Shown here one piece after another: positions 54,363 through 64,000 of a DNA stretch of 64,000 nucleotides. The position numbers and the translations under genes were made by a program. Source of the stretch: Caenorhabditis elegans (taxonomy: Eukaryota > Nematoda > Chromadorea > Rhabditida > Rhabditidae); the NCBI RefSeq assembly GCF_000002985.6, contig NC_003279.8, positions 14,198,001-14,262,000 of the forward strand. Reading direction: 5' to 3'. How positions within the stretch are numbered: the first letter of the stretch is position 1; each line of letters opens with the position of its first letter. The notes beneath the pieces were generated by a model. That model did not search any database. It had not been told where the DNA came from and was given only the letters and a program-made list of their open reading frames with translations.

Positions 54363-54830
54363 TTGTTCGAACGTTTTCATTTTTGGAACATATTGAAATA
54401 AAATGTGAATGTGTTGTTTCTGATGTAAAGACCTTAAAAATTACACTACTGTAGTTTCGGGATGCTATTTACTAATACACCAATTTCTTGAATTACAATT
54501 TTTGAGCCAAGACTCCTTCCTGGGAAGGGGATAGCTTTGAGACCCGTCTGAAAATTTTCTGTGCACAAGAAATTTAAATACCAGAATTGTGATCTGAATG
54601 GAGATATTCATAGATTTTTGGAATTTTCTACAATTTTCTGCTACACTGATCAATTGAGAGGTTTGTAGCGAGTATAATAGGCGATGATGTCTGCCGCTAT
54701 CTATCTTTGACTATTTTGGCTGAATTGGAAAAATGCTTTTGAAGCAACTGCACCTCAGTGGAACTAGTCGCCTTTTTCTGTTAGACACCTGCATTAAGTT
54801 CCATAATATTGCTTGCCTCAGAACTCTACC

Positions 54831-55028
54831 AATTTTCTAGTTTGAAGCCTCTATCATTGATGAATCGAACTCTCAAGTACTTCTAAGCAAATATTTTTAC
54901 AAAGCGCACTAAAATTGTACATTAAAGCCGTCACTATAGAGATTTGTCCTCGAAAAATGTTTTATATGTTGTCTACTAAACTTCATGCTATACTTTTTTT
55001 GTCTTTTTTCCAAACTTTTGAAGACATT
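54831..55028 (+). promoter_or_regulatory. Promoter block of PAN_3 gene D, paralogous to that of gene C
   Basis: CACTATAGAGATTTGTCCTC, TTCATGCTATACTTTTTT and CTTTTTTCCAAACTTTTGAAG are the counterparts of the gene C block at the same distance from the ATG. Further upstream, AGTACTTCTAAGCAAA matches AGTACTTATGAGCAAA. Confidence 0.65.
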
Positions 55029-56513
55029 ATGAAAATTCATATCCTTTTTCTTAGTTTCCCACTGATATTTGATTTTACAGTAAGCATCCCAAATTCTCTA
55101 ACACTGCCAACTAAATTATTTAGAGCCCGAGCACCCATATTATGGTATTACTCCACGGTGAGCTAACAAACTTCCTAAACTTCACCGAGAAAACTGTGAA
55201 TTGGTCTAGTTGCGTAACAAACTGCCACAATAAACTGGACTGTATTGTGGCAGGGTTTGAAAATGGAACTTGTAAACTTTTTGAGATCGGTAAACTTTCC
55301 ACGATTAAAAGATTGAATTCCCACTACGGGAAGATGGTGGCAGTTAAGGTGAGAGCTAGAATCTAATAGTAAGCATCTACCAAGTTTTTTGTGTCAGACA
55401 GTCACCAACTTGACCAGTTGTGACTATTCCACCAATGGCAACGTGTTGCAAGGATTTATAAACCATGATCAGCCATACAATGTAACGATATCTCAGAACA
55501 CTTGGATCATCCAGAAACCTCCCAAGTGCCCGGAGAACTTTGAAATGTTTCATAGACTTAAAGGATTATGGTGCATCGGGGTTTGTTTAAAATAAGAATC
55601 ATTGTTCATGATATGTATAAGTTTAGGTAATTAACAAAACTTTGACATCTCAAGAGGAAAGTTCCGATTTTTGCAAATCGGAGTACAATGGAGTGCTGAA
55701 TGCATTTGATAACGAAACTGAAAGGGATTTTGTATTCAGTACGTGAAGCAGGAACTCTACTTTAAAAAAAATATTAGTGTTCAGGAAGAACGAATGGTTC
55801 GGTGTCTCCTTTGAATGAACATGGCGATGCATACTGGGTGAATGGGGTGAGGAAGGAGAGTTGCAGAAACAATGATAAAATAGGATCAGATTGTGATGGA
55901 ATTAAGGTACTAATGGGGTTACTCAAGTAATGTCGCGAAATGTATTTAAATTAGGGCCTGCTCCGAACCGGACGCACATGCATCCGGTTTTGAAAACTTT
56001 GAAATTTTTCCGAGGTGTAGGTTTTCATGGCAGCCGACAATTTACGAGTTTAGCCACTCATTAATAAATTATATGATTAAGTATACTGAGTGGCCAAACT
56101 CGGAAATTGTCGGCCGTCGTGAAAGCCTCTACCCCTCGGAAAATTGTCAAAGTTCTAAAAAGCGAACGGCCGAACGCCAAATATGCCAGACCTAACTCAA
56201 ATACATTTTGCGACATTTCACGGCATTATTTAACCTCCAGTTTTCTGTACTAGTTATCAAATCCTCTTAGGCTTTCAACATAACGGACCCACTGATCACT
56301 GAAGTCTACAACAACTGGGTTGAAGACCAAGTGATTGGCACGCTGGACAACTGTCTTGTTTACCGGGTTGCAGCAACCCAAGGAAAATCAACCGTTGCCG
56401 TTCCGTGAGTTTCTAGTTTAGACACGTTTAATTTTTAAAGTTGTAGGTGTGACTGGGTGGTGGCCTACGCGTACCGGTTGAAGGGATTTGTATGTGGGAC
56501 GCGGCCGGTTTAA
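55029..56513 (+). CDS. Secreted PAN_3 (CW) / C-type-lectin-like protein D, 297 aa
   Basis: Seven exons: 55029-55079, 55124-55348, 55398-55580, 55627-55738, 55785-55906, 56271-56404, 56447-56513. Signal peptide MKIHILFLSFPLIFDFT. PAN_3: HIMVLLHGELTNFLNFTEKT ... SCVTNCHNKLDCIVAGFENG ... LFEIGKLSTIKRLN. Lectin-like part: CPENFEMFHRLKGLWCIG, FCKSEYNGVLNAFDNE, YWVNGVRKESC, NNWVEDQVIGTLDNCLVYRV, CDWVVAYAYRLKGFVCGTRPV. It is closest to B in the PAN_3 part and to C in signal peptide and promoter. The lectin loop has lost the E/Q-P-S-G segment present in B and C (here EDQVIG). Intron 5 carries a foldback transposon. Confidence 0.9.
55930..56217. mobile_element. About 288 bp foldback transposon in gene D intron 5
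   Basis: The outer arms TGTCGCGAAATGTATTTAAA and ACTCAAATACATTTTGCGACA are inverted. Inner arms GAGGTGTAGGTTTTCATGGC with CGACAATTTACGAG, and their partners AATTGTCGGCCGTCGTGAAA with CCTCTACCCCTCG, pair across a ~30 base loop. Intron 5 in the paralogs is only 43-59 bases, so the insertion post-dates the gene duplication. Confidence 0.82.
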
Positions 56514-56779
56514 AGATTCTAACGTTTTTTTTTTTGGAAAATGTGAACATTCGAATAAAGTGTGAATGTGTTATTTCTGGTGTGAGAACTTTAAAAAAAA
56601 GACTACTTACTATAAGACCCCATTGAGTCAGGACTCATTCTGAAGAAGGGGATTGCTTCGAGACCCACATTTTTATATCAACCGCTGACGCTTCAGAACC
56701 TAGTCCTCCGAGGTTCTAACTCAACTGTTCGGAGGTCGATTGCTCCGAGATCCGTATCTTCAATGTCAACATCTGAAAG

Positions 56780-57135
56780 ACTAGCATACTTTTATTGTTT
56801 TTTCTGGTATATTCAATCATGTAGAACAGTTTTATGAAATAAAAAAGAATCGCTCCATATGTTTTCACCGTACTATTGAATTTTGGAAAAAAAACAGCTT
56901 TTGCTTAATTTCTGAATTTTTTAAAATAACTTTCCGTACAAGCTAGCATACTTTGATTGGTATTTTCTGGTATATTCAATCATGTAGAACAGTTTTATGA
57001 AATAAAAAAGAATCGCTCCATGTGTTTTTACCGTACTATTGAATTTTGGAAAAAAAAACAGCTTTTGCTTAATTTCTGAATTTTTAAAAATAACCTTCCG
57101 TACAAGCTAGTATACTTTGATTGGTATTTTCTGTA
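56780..57135 (+). repeat. 161 bp tandem duplication downstream of gene D
   Basis: Two nearly identical copies (about 56,782-56,942 and 56,943-57,105) share AGCATACTTTGATTGG, TATATTCAATCATGTAGAAC and GAATCGCTCCATRTGTTTT; a third starts at 57,109 and breaks off after TTTTCTG. Few differences are visible, so the duplication is recent. Confidence 0.88.
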
Positions 57136-57740
57136 GTTTCAAAAATCGATATTTCGATTCTTGTTCTTGCGCACAAATTGGAACGAAATAGAGTTAAAAC
57201 TGAACAATTAGGACTGAAAAAACATGATATTCGTCAGTACAAAGAATATATCAATTTTGCTATATGCCTAAAAACCCACACGAAAGAGCACCCCACCTAT
57301 TCCAGTCGCAATCCCCTTAATTATGACGATACTGGGACAGGCTTCTGTGAGCTAATGGAACAAAGTGCGCGCAAAAGCTTCAACTCTGAGTCAAGATATT
57401 GGGCCGGCCCAAAATAGCGTCACAGGATTGGCCACAGAACATGCCCTTATTTTCAGACACATAGCGTCAAAACTCAATGCTGGGGAGTTCGTCGCTCTGA
57501 AACCCTTTGAAAACCTTTAAGATACTTTTTCTTCTTTAGGATCATAGCTTCTAGACCCGCTGCTGAAATTTTTTGTAGTCCCATACCGTAACTCTATGAA
57601 TCATCAATTTTATAGTTCCCAAGAAAAAGCCGCCCGCTCAAACCACCGCGTTTCCATCACATAAAAATCACAAATTTCCGATCATGGGAAACCGCTTCCC
57701 ACTCTGTTCGGAACAATCATTTCATTCCTCCTCCAACACC

Positions 57741-58970
57741 ATGAAGCACATTTTTCTTCTCCTATGTTTTACTATTCCAATCGTGGCTCAGGATCCTGTC
57801 CAGGACGCCCTTATCTCAGCAGACACCAACTCCACTGCTCCTGTTAACTCAGACGCCCAGCCGGTGCCACCAAGCCAGATGGATAGTGTGGCCGCCAAAG
57901 GGCAGATCATTGCTCATGACGTCACTGGGGAAGTGGTGCCGATGAGGGCGATTTCAAAGGCGTCAGCCGCAGAGCCATCATTGGGATTGCATGGGATCAC
58001 CGAGCAGCAGTTGAACTTGAGATATTATAATTTTATCTGCTCGTCGCATTTTCATTTGGATTGTAAGGTAAGGGACGTGTCTTGCTTTCAAATTCTAGAA
58101 GCATAAGTACTAGGACTCCCATGAGGTCGCCGTATGGAAGGTGCGGCGCGAAACCCCGAACTTGTCGGCTGCTTCCAAATAACTACTTTTTCGCACTACA
58201 TTGCGCGTACGGAAAGCTGCGGAACCCCTTACGTGTCGGCTGCGCTCAAATAACTACTTTTTTGCACTACGCTGCGCAGACACCAAGCTGCGGAACTCCG
58301 AACCTGTCGGCTGCTTCCAAATAACAACCTTTTCGCACTAAGTTGCGCACACAGGAAGCTGCGGAACCCCTAACGTGTCGGCTGCTTCCAAATCGTGAGG
58401 CCAGCCGGCGTGAGGCAGCATTTTGCGCCTCACTCAACTGGGAGCCCTAATAAGTACTATATTTGAAGTTTTAAAAGTTTCTCAGGCCCTTTTTGTCTGG
58501 AAACTAAAACTTTTCAGGAATTTATAGTGTCCCTTTTTTTTTAGTCTCCAAACCCCGATTCCTCGCTATATTCCAGCTCACCGAGACCCTCCAAATTTGC
58601 ATGACAGACCGCTACGTCGCCGTGCTCGGGCTCCCGCTGGCCTTTGACACCGACTCCCAGGACCTGACGTTTTTGACGAAGTGGATGAGACAATGCGATC
58701 AGAATGATCAGGATCAAAATCAGGAGGCGATGAGGCTGATCAGGAAACGGATCCACTTTCAGAATGAGAATAATTGGTGGGTTTAGAGAATTGGAACTTT
58801 TTATATAAGTTCAATTATCGGGGGTATTTGGCTTTACCGCAGAAATATCTCTAAACTTTCGATGCACCATGTCTATTTTTTTCAGGGAAGGAGTCTTCAA
58901 ATCGGCCTCTGGAATTGGCTCCCTTGCCACTGGAATCCTCCTGCTTGCCATCAAATTTCTGATTCTCTAA
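57741..58970 (+). CDS. Small secreted or GPI-anchored protein, 203 aa
   Basis: Family not recognised. Three exons join in frame: 57741-58067, 58577-58776, 58886-58970, ending in TAA, with AATAAA near 58,990. The start at 57741 is chosen because MKHIFLLLCFTIPIVAQ is a good signal peptide; an in-frame Met 19 codons earlier would bury it. The first exon continues with a Pro/Ser/Ala-rich linker (QPVPPSQMDSVAAKGQ). The body has four Cys: SSHFHLDCK and FIC in exon 1, and TLQICMTDRY and MRQCDQND in exon 2. A Gln/Asp-rich stretch follows. The last exon is a small-residue stretch then a hydrophobic end, LATGILLLAIKFLIL, fitting a GPI signal or a C-terminal membrane anchor. Intron 1 carries a repeat element. 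Confidence 0.82.
58112..58446. mobile_element. Element with 64-66 bp tandem repeats in intron 1 of the small secreted gene
   Basis: It begins TAGGACTCCCATGAGGTCGC and ends ACTGGGAGCCCTA, echoing the termini of 9286-9698. Inside, about four units carry TGTCGGCTGCTTCCAAATAA, CTACTTTTTCGCACTAC and AGCTGCGGAAC, starting near 58,160, 58,225, 58,290 and 58,370. Confidence 0.75.
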
Positions 58971-59457
58971 TACCTCTCCATCTGCCCCCAATAAACCATT
59001 TGCTTTGTTGAAACCTCGGCTTTCACCGCTCAAAATGTTTATAAACCGCCTGTCTATTTGCAAATGGGCTTTTAGTTGGGGCATAGAAAAAATGAAAGAA
59101 AATCGAAAATTCGCGTTATTCTTCTATTTTTTGAGAGTTTTGTAAAAGGTTTAAAATGCATAAAAACCAATTAATTTCGACTCGAAACATTTGAAAAAAG
59201 GCCGCCGCAAAGTGGTTTTGCATTTAAAATGAGCTGCTCTGTGCTCAGAGAGAGAGAGCATTTTGCTGTCCTTCAGAAATAGAATTTATTTCATTTCATT
59301 TATTATATTTTGACGGCGGGGACGCCCAGATAAGCAGAGCTTAGCCGAGGGCAGTGTGTATAGATTTTTGGAGCATTTTTGGAGTTTTTTCCCGTTGTCC
59401 AGGTTTTTCTAGAAGTTTATAGATGTTTCTCAAAAGTTCCAGATTTTTCTGAAAAGC
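58971..59457. other. Spacer, no gene seen
   Basis: It follows the poly(A) signal of the small secreted gene. An AGAGAGAGAGAG run lies at about 59,248-59,260. From 59,400 on the TTCTAGAAGTTT-type degenerate repeats leading into the satellite begin. Confidence 0.45.
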
Positions 59458-60780
59458 TCTACAAGTTTCCAGATTTTTCTAGGAAATTCCAGACTTTTCT
59501 AGAAGTTTTAAGACTTTTCTAGACGGTCAAAAAAGTTTCCAGATTATTCTAGAAACTTCTAGAGGTTCAAAAATTTGAATTTCCGACCAAAAAGTTTTCT
59601 CAAAAAATTTGAATGTCCGGCCAAATTTTTTTTTTCGGAAAATTTGAATTCCCGCCGAAAAGCTTTCTCAGAAAATTTGAATTTCCCGCCAAAAAGTTTT
59701 ATCGGATAAATTTGAATTTCCCGCCAAAAAGTTTTATCGGAAAATTTGAATTTCCCGCCTAAAAATTTTATCGGAAAATTTGAGTTTCCCGCCAAAAAAT
59801 TCTCACAGAAAATTTGAATTTCCCGCCAAAATTCGTTTTCTCAGAAAATTTGAATTTTCCGCCAAAAAGTATTCTCAGAAAGTTTGAATTTCCCGCCAAT
59901 AAGTTTTATCGGAAAATTTGAGTTTCCCGCCAAAAAATTCTCACAGAAAATTTGAATTTCCCGCCAAAATTCGTTTTCTCAGAAAATTTGAATTTTCCGC
60001 CAAAAAGTATTCTCAGAAAGTTTGAATTTCCCGCCTAAAAATTTTATCGGAAAATTTGAGTTTTTTTGGAAAATTTAAGCTCTACAAGTTTCCAGATTTT
60101 TCTAGGAAATTCCAGACTTTTATAGAAGTTTTAAGACTTTTCTAGACGGTCAAAAAAGTTTCCAGATTATTCTAGAAACTTCTAGAGGTTCAAAAATTTG
60201 AATTTCCGACCAAAAAGTTTTCTCAAAAAATTTGAATGTCCGGCCAAATTTTTTTTTTCGGAAAATTTGAATTCCCGCCGAAAAGCTTTCTCAGAAAATT
60301 TGAATTTCCCGCCAAAAAGTTTTATCGGATAAATTTGAATTTCCCGCCTAAAAATTTTATCGGAAAATTTGAGTTTCCCGCCAAAAAATTCTCACAGAAA
60401 ATTTGAATTTCCCGCCAAAATTCGTTTTCTCAGAAAATTTGAATTTTCCGCCAAAAAGTATTCTCAGAAAGTTTGAATTTCCCGCCAATAAGTTTTATCG
60501 GAAAATTTGAGTTTCCCGCCATAAAAATTTCTCTCAGAAAATTTAAATTTCCAGCCAAAAAGTTATCTCAGAAAATTTAAATTTCCCGCCAAAAAAATTT
60601 CTCAGAAAATTTAAATTTCCCGCCAAACTTTTTTCTCAGAAAATTTGAATTTCCCGCCAAAAAGTATTCTCGGAATATTTGAATTTCCAGCCAAAACCTT
60701 TTTCGCGGAAAATTAGAATTTTCCGCCAAAAAATTTTCCCAGAAAATTTGAATTTCCCGCCAAAATTGGTTGGGTTCGCC
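59458..60780 (+). repeat. TTTCCCGCCAAAAAG satellite with a ~620 bp internal duplication
   Basis: The unit of about 33-35 bases (AAATTTGAATTTCCCGCC, AAAAAGTTTTCTCAG or TATCGG) is repeated more than 30 times. A longer block beginning CTCTACAAGTTTCCAGATTT at about 59,459, running through TTCTAGAAACTTCTAGAGG, recurs at about 60,086 with the same order of variants (for example TGTCCGGCC, then CCCGCCGAAAAGC). Confidence 0.9.
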
Positions 60781-61624
60781 ACAATTGGTCTCGACACGAT
60801 GGGTCTCGCCACGAAGGGAGAGGCTCCGCTTATTGATGACGTAGTCTATAGACTTAAAATTAAAAAAATATATATTAGGAATAATACCAGCACAGGGAAA
60901 GGTTTCAAGTTTTTCTCGATTTTTTGAGTAAAAGCTTCAATTTTCAAGATTTTCAGCAATTTTTGATCCATTTTTTTCAAGTCAAAAATTGTAAGTAAAT
61001 TTCAAAATTTCAAAATTTCAAAATTTCAACCGGTTCCCCCTTTTTTAAAGAAATTTGATATTCCCATTGATATTTGCTGCTTGACGACTCAGTGAGACAC
61101 CCCTGTAATAATAATGTTGCTTTTTGTATTTGTTTGCACTGTGACGAAAAAAGTGCACAGTGAATCGGAGCATCGGCGGTGAGACAAGAAGAAGGTGTAC
61201 AGTGTTTGGTTTTTACTGCTTTTCTCCTGTTTCGAAAAGCGTTTAACTAGCTTTTGGCCTCGAAATCTAGATGATAATTACTTAAACCAGTATTATTAAG
61301 TTTTTTCATGAAATTTACATCAAATTTGTGCCACATGTTGAAGCCGCCCTCTCTAGAGACCTCATTGGCGAGCATTATGGCTTTATTGGATATTGATACT
61401 TAATGCGTCATGTGTTAGATTTAATATGATATTTTGCGGAAAACCAATATTGAAGCAGTATTAGACTTTAGCTCAGGAGAGCCTTTTAGCTCAATAAGCT
61501 GTGAAACTGCCCTAACTAGGATAATACCCCTGGAGGATTTCTACTAAGCTAATAGAACTGTAAATTACTGAGGGACTTGTCTGCTAACAAGGTCTAAAAA
61601 CTGACGGACTAGGATGCTACGGAC
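60781..61624. other. Spacer, no gene seen
   Basis: It includes GGTCTCGACACGATGGG and GGTCTCGCCACGAAGGG, a common worm repeat phrase, and three direct copies of TTTCAAAA near 61,000-61,026. No supported coding region. Confidence 0.45.
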
Positions 61625-61809
61625 CACGTGGTGCCAGGCTGTCCTCTTACGGTTTGATCTACAAAAATGCGGCAATTTTTTGCCGAAAAATATGTGACGT
61701 CAGCACGTTCTTAACCATGCGAAATCAGTTGAGAAGCCTGCGTCTCTTCTCCCGCATTTTTTTTGATCAACGTAGATCAAGCTGAAATAAGACACTCCGA
61801 CACCACGTG
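61625..61809. mobile_element. CACGTGG-family foldback element, uninterrupted copy
   Basis: It runs from CACGTGGTGCCAGGCTGTCC to GACACTCCGACACCACGTG. The order is GGTTTGATCTACAAAAATGC, ATATGTGACGTCAGCACG, TTAACCATGCGAAATCAGTT, GAGAAGCCTGCGTCTCTTCT, GATCAACGTAGATCAAGC. At 185 bp it is the reference for dissecting the nested copies at 3.6 and 49.6 kb. Confidence 0.82.
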
Positions 61810-64000
61810 ACGGATTAGAAAGCTACTACCAAAGTATCAATCTACTAGGCTACTTAGGGACTGATCTACCAAGGTTCTAAACTACTAGAGCCTTTATTAC
61901 TAGTAGGTGTTAAAACAACACTGCCTCTACTGTAATATATCTCTAGTTCAACCCATACAATCCTATGTAGGAACTTCACAGAAATTTAACAATATCAAGT
62001 TTCTTGTCAAAAAAATAATATAATTTCCCGTTTTTTATATAGCCCCCGGCCCCGTTTATGATAGTCCTTCTTTAGGCCACTTTCCTAATTTTGCAAACTT
62101 TTCTAGGCCATAAAAAATATGTAATAATGCACAAGAAATTGAAGTTATTTCCCCCCTACCCACGTTCTTAATGGCATGTGTCTTATCAGCGATTATTACA
62201 TTTGTTGTCGAGTGCGTAAAAACCTCACCTCGCGGGGGCTCATTTCAGAACTTTCAATTTTTCTTTAAGGCTCTATGTTTCTTTATATACTGCTTTATAA
62301 ACCGTTAATATATGTACTGTTAATATACCGTATGTACCTTTATGCACATTTATATACCATTATATACTTTTGTATACCTTTATGCGTTTATATTCCTTTA
62401 TTATACCTTTATATACCTTTATATACCGTTAATAGCGTAATTTTGGAACACCAAATTTCAAACTAGAAATTCACAAAAGAAGACCTTCGGAGCATACTTT
62501 GATATACAAAATTTCATAACGCTATTGTTTTTGGGAAATGAGCCTTCAGCTGTGACAACACATAAAGAAAAACTACGGCTAATTTCCAATGAAACTTTTT
62601 CCCCTTCTCTTTCTCTCTCTCTCTTTCTCCTGTTTCTCCCCCATATCGGTTGTCACTGCTTCTAATTCAGTCGTCTTCTTCTCAATGTCTGCGCCTCTTA
62701 CGGCTAACTATCACACATTCTCGCAGTGTTTTTGGAGGTTTTTTCTCAAAAAGGATTAGGAAAGTTTCCCCCCGTCTTGGGAACCTGGGAACCGTTATGA
62801 TATTTCTTCATGTGGGACTTTTTTCTTGGTTTTTTTTGTGGTTTGGATTTGGTTGTGTAAAAATTAGTTTTATATACAGTCTTAAATTTTTAGAAATTTC
62901 CATTTTCCGTAGCAGTTTCTCAGTCCAGATAACGTTTTCTCGAGATTTCAAAATTTTCAAATCTGGTCAAATTTTGGTTTTTGAGACTTCCCTCTTCAGG
63001 GCCTGCATTGCATATTAATATTATTAGCTTATTTTTCTTGGCCGCAGGTTTTTTTTTTGCTTTGAATGCCATGGTAACGGTGCTCCCCAACCGGGAATTT
63101 TTTGTTTTGTTTTTAGCTTAGATTCCTTATTCCTCATTTAGAGCTTCAAATTCACCAACAAAACGAATTTGGTTATTGAAATTTTTTAATTGAAAACTTG
63201 AAAACTCTAGTAGGGTTTTGATCCTAAATTTGAAGGAAGTTGGCTAGTACCAGGCTTTAGGAATTTTTGCAAAATTTTTGAAATCCTATTGCAACCTTTT
63301 AACTCTCACCAAAAAATGCAGAAAATTTAAAGTTTCACTTAATTTTGAAGTTATCTAGCCTAGGCCTATATCAAATATCTAGGTCTAAATAGGTCTAATA
63401 AGGTAAAAAATTAAGGCTTTTGACCTTAATTTAAAGCTAGCTAGGCCTAGGGCCTTGGGAGTTTTTCAAAAGAAAATTATGTCAAAAACAAAAATGGTGC
63501 AAGACTTTCTAATACTCTTGTAAGCCCTGAACTCACATTTGAAACCGAAAAATTTTGAATTTTTTTTTAAATTGAGGTTATACCTAACTTTTAGTTAGGT
63601 TAACTTTTACTATATAAATACATAAAAATTAGAAATCGAAAATTTTTGGGCCAAAAATTGAATAATAAATTATTAAATTTTTTAGCCTAAATTTGAAGCT
63701 AGCTAGGCCCAGGGTCATGGAATTTTCTCAAAAAAATAGGTCAAAAATGGTGCAAAACTTTCGGACTACTCTTATGAGACCTGAAAATTTTCAGATTCAG
63801 GTAAAAATTAGTGAAAAATACAGCTGACCGCAGCATTTCCAGGGCCAAAATTACCAAAAAAAAAAATCATTTACTAGCCTTTCTACAGTCCAAAACCTGC
63901 AAAATTCTTAGATTTTAAAATTTTCCTCAGAAATTCAATTTTCGGTTCCAAAACTATTCCATCTGTATTTTGTTCGATCAAAAACTTCCCATAATTACCT
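61810..64000. other. Terminal region without a supported gene
   Basis: At 62,275-62,440 there is a TTTATATACC/TTATATAC tandem repeat. At 62,590-62,700 a CT-rich block (CTCTTTCTCTCTCTCTCTTT) is followed by ATGTCTGCGCCTCTTACGGC at 62,685, which might be the first exon of a gene running off the right edge, but its donor (GTTTTTTC) is poor. From 63,190 to 63,790 three degenerate copies share AGCTAGCTAGGCC, AAAATGGTGCAA and GACTTTC phrases. Confidence 0.4.

Noticed and set aside
57121-57417. 98-codon plus-strand frame after gene D
   Set aside because: It begins with a non-ATG codon in the third copy of a 161 bp tandem repeat, and has no splice partners or recognisable motif.
57684-57740. Upstream in-frame ATG (MGNRFPLC) as the start of the small secreted protein
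   Set aside because: It would place 19 polar residues before a good signal peptide; the Met at 57741 is the better start.
59560-60780. CRISPR-like regularly spaced repeats
   Set aside because: Eukaryotic satellite: repeats are contiguous and degenerate, with no unique equal-length spacers and no cas genes.
62685-63018. Start of a gene at the right edge (MSAPLTANYHTFSQ...)
   Set aside because: The CT-rich lead is suggestive, but the only donor is GTTTTTTC and the frame then closes; not enough to call.

Overview
The window is nematode genomic DNA, almost certainly Caenorhabditis elegans or a very close relative. Genes are split into short exons with GTAAGT-type donors and TTTCAG acceptors. 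AT-rich introns are packed with foldback repeats, and the gene families (bestrophins, family-92 glycosyltransferase, PAN_3/C-type-lectin proteins, one eyes-absent gene) fit the genus. A 503-residue eyes absent protein (eya-1) lies in the middle. From memory eya-1 is on the right arm of C. elegans chromosome I, so I infer this is that region. All exon models below were joined by hand from splice signals and reading-frame continuity.

Layout. 0.6-1.0 kb: a 65-residue single-pass membrane protein (-). 2.2-14.3 kb: three bestrophin-type anion channel genes with the same exon-phase plan, two on + and a third convergent on -. 15.7-17.8 kb: an unrecognised membrane-anchored protein (+). 18.8-22.2 kb: a fourth, more divergent bestrophin (-). 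22.9-33.2 kb: eya-1 (-), with a degenerate TTAGGC (telomere-type) array in one intron and a 3.9 kb first intron. 35.0-38.0 kb: a PAN_3/C-type-lectin-like gene (-). 39.4-43.2 kb: a family-92 glycosyltransferase (+) whose large introns are minisatellites. 44.0-46.4 kb: a four-pass membrane protein (-). 48.2-49.4, 53.1-54.4 and 55.0-56.5 kb: three tandem PAN_3/C-type-lectin-like genes (+), the last two sharing a duplicated promoter. 50.2-52.5 kb: a 5'-truncated LINE with an open reverse transcriptase frame, beside a tRNA-headed SINE-like element nested in a foldback transposon. 57.7-59.0 kb: a small secreted or GPI-anchored protein (+). 59.5-60.8 kb: a satellite. The last 3 kb hold no gene I can support.

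The genes work in separate processes: chloride conductance, transcription/phosphatase activity, glycosylation, and secreted carbohydrate-binding-like proteins probably used in defence or matrix. Their order looks like local duplication, not a functional operon. All four bestrophins have a TTTCAG acceptor directly abutting the ATG, as expected for spliced-leader trans-splicing.

The most notable non-coding content is: 27 dispersed tRNA-derived repeats confined to 26.7-47.9 kb; a palindromic repeat family filling bestrophin and eya-1 introns; and foldback elements with near-identical ends but unrelated simple-sequence interiors.
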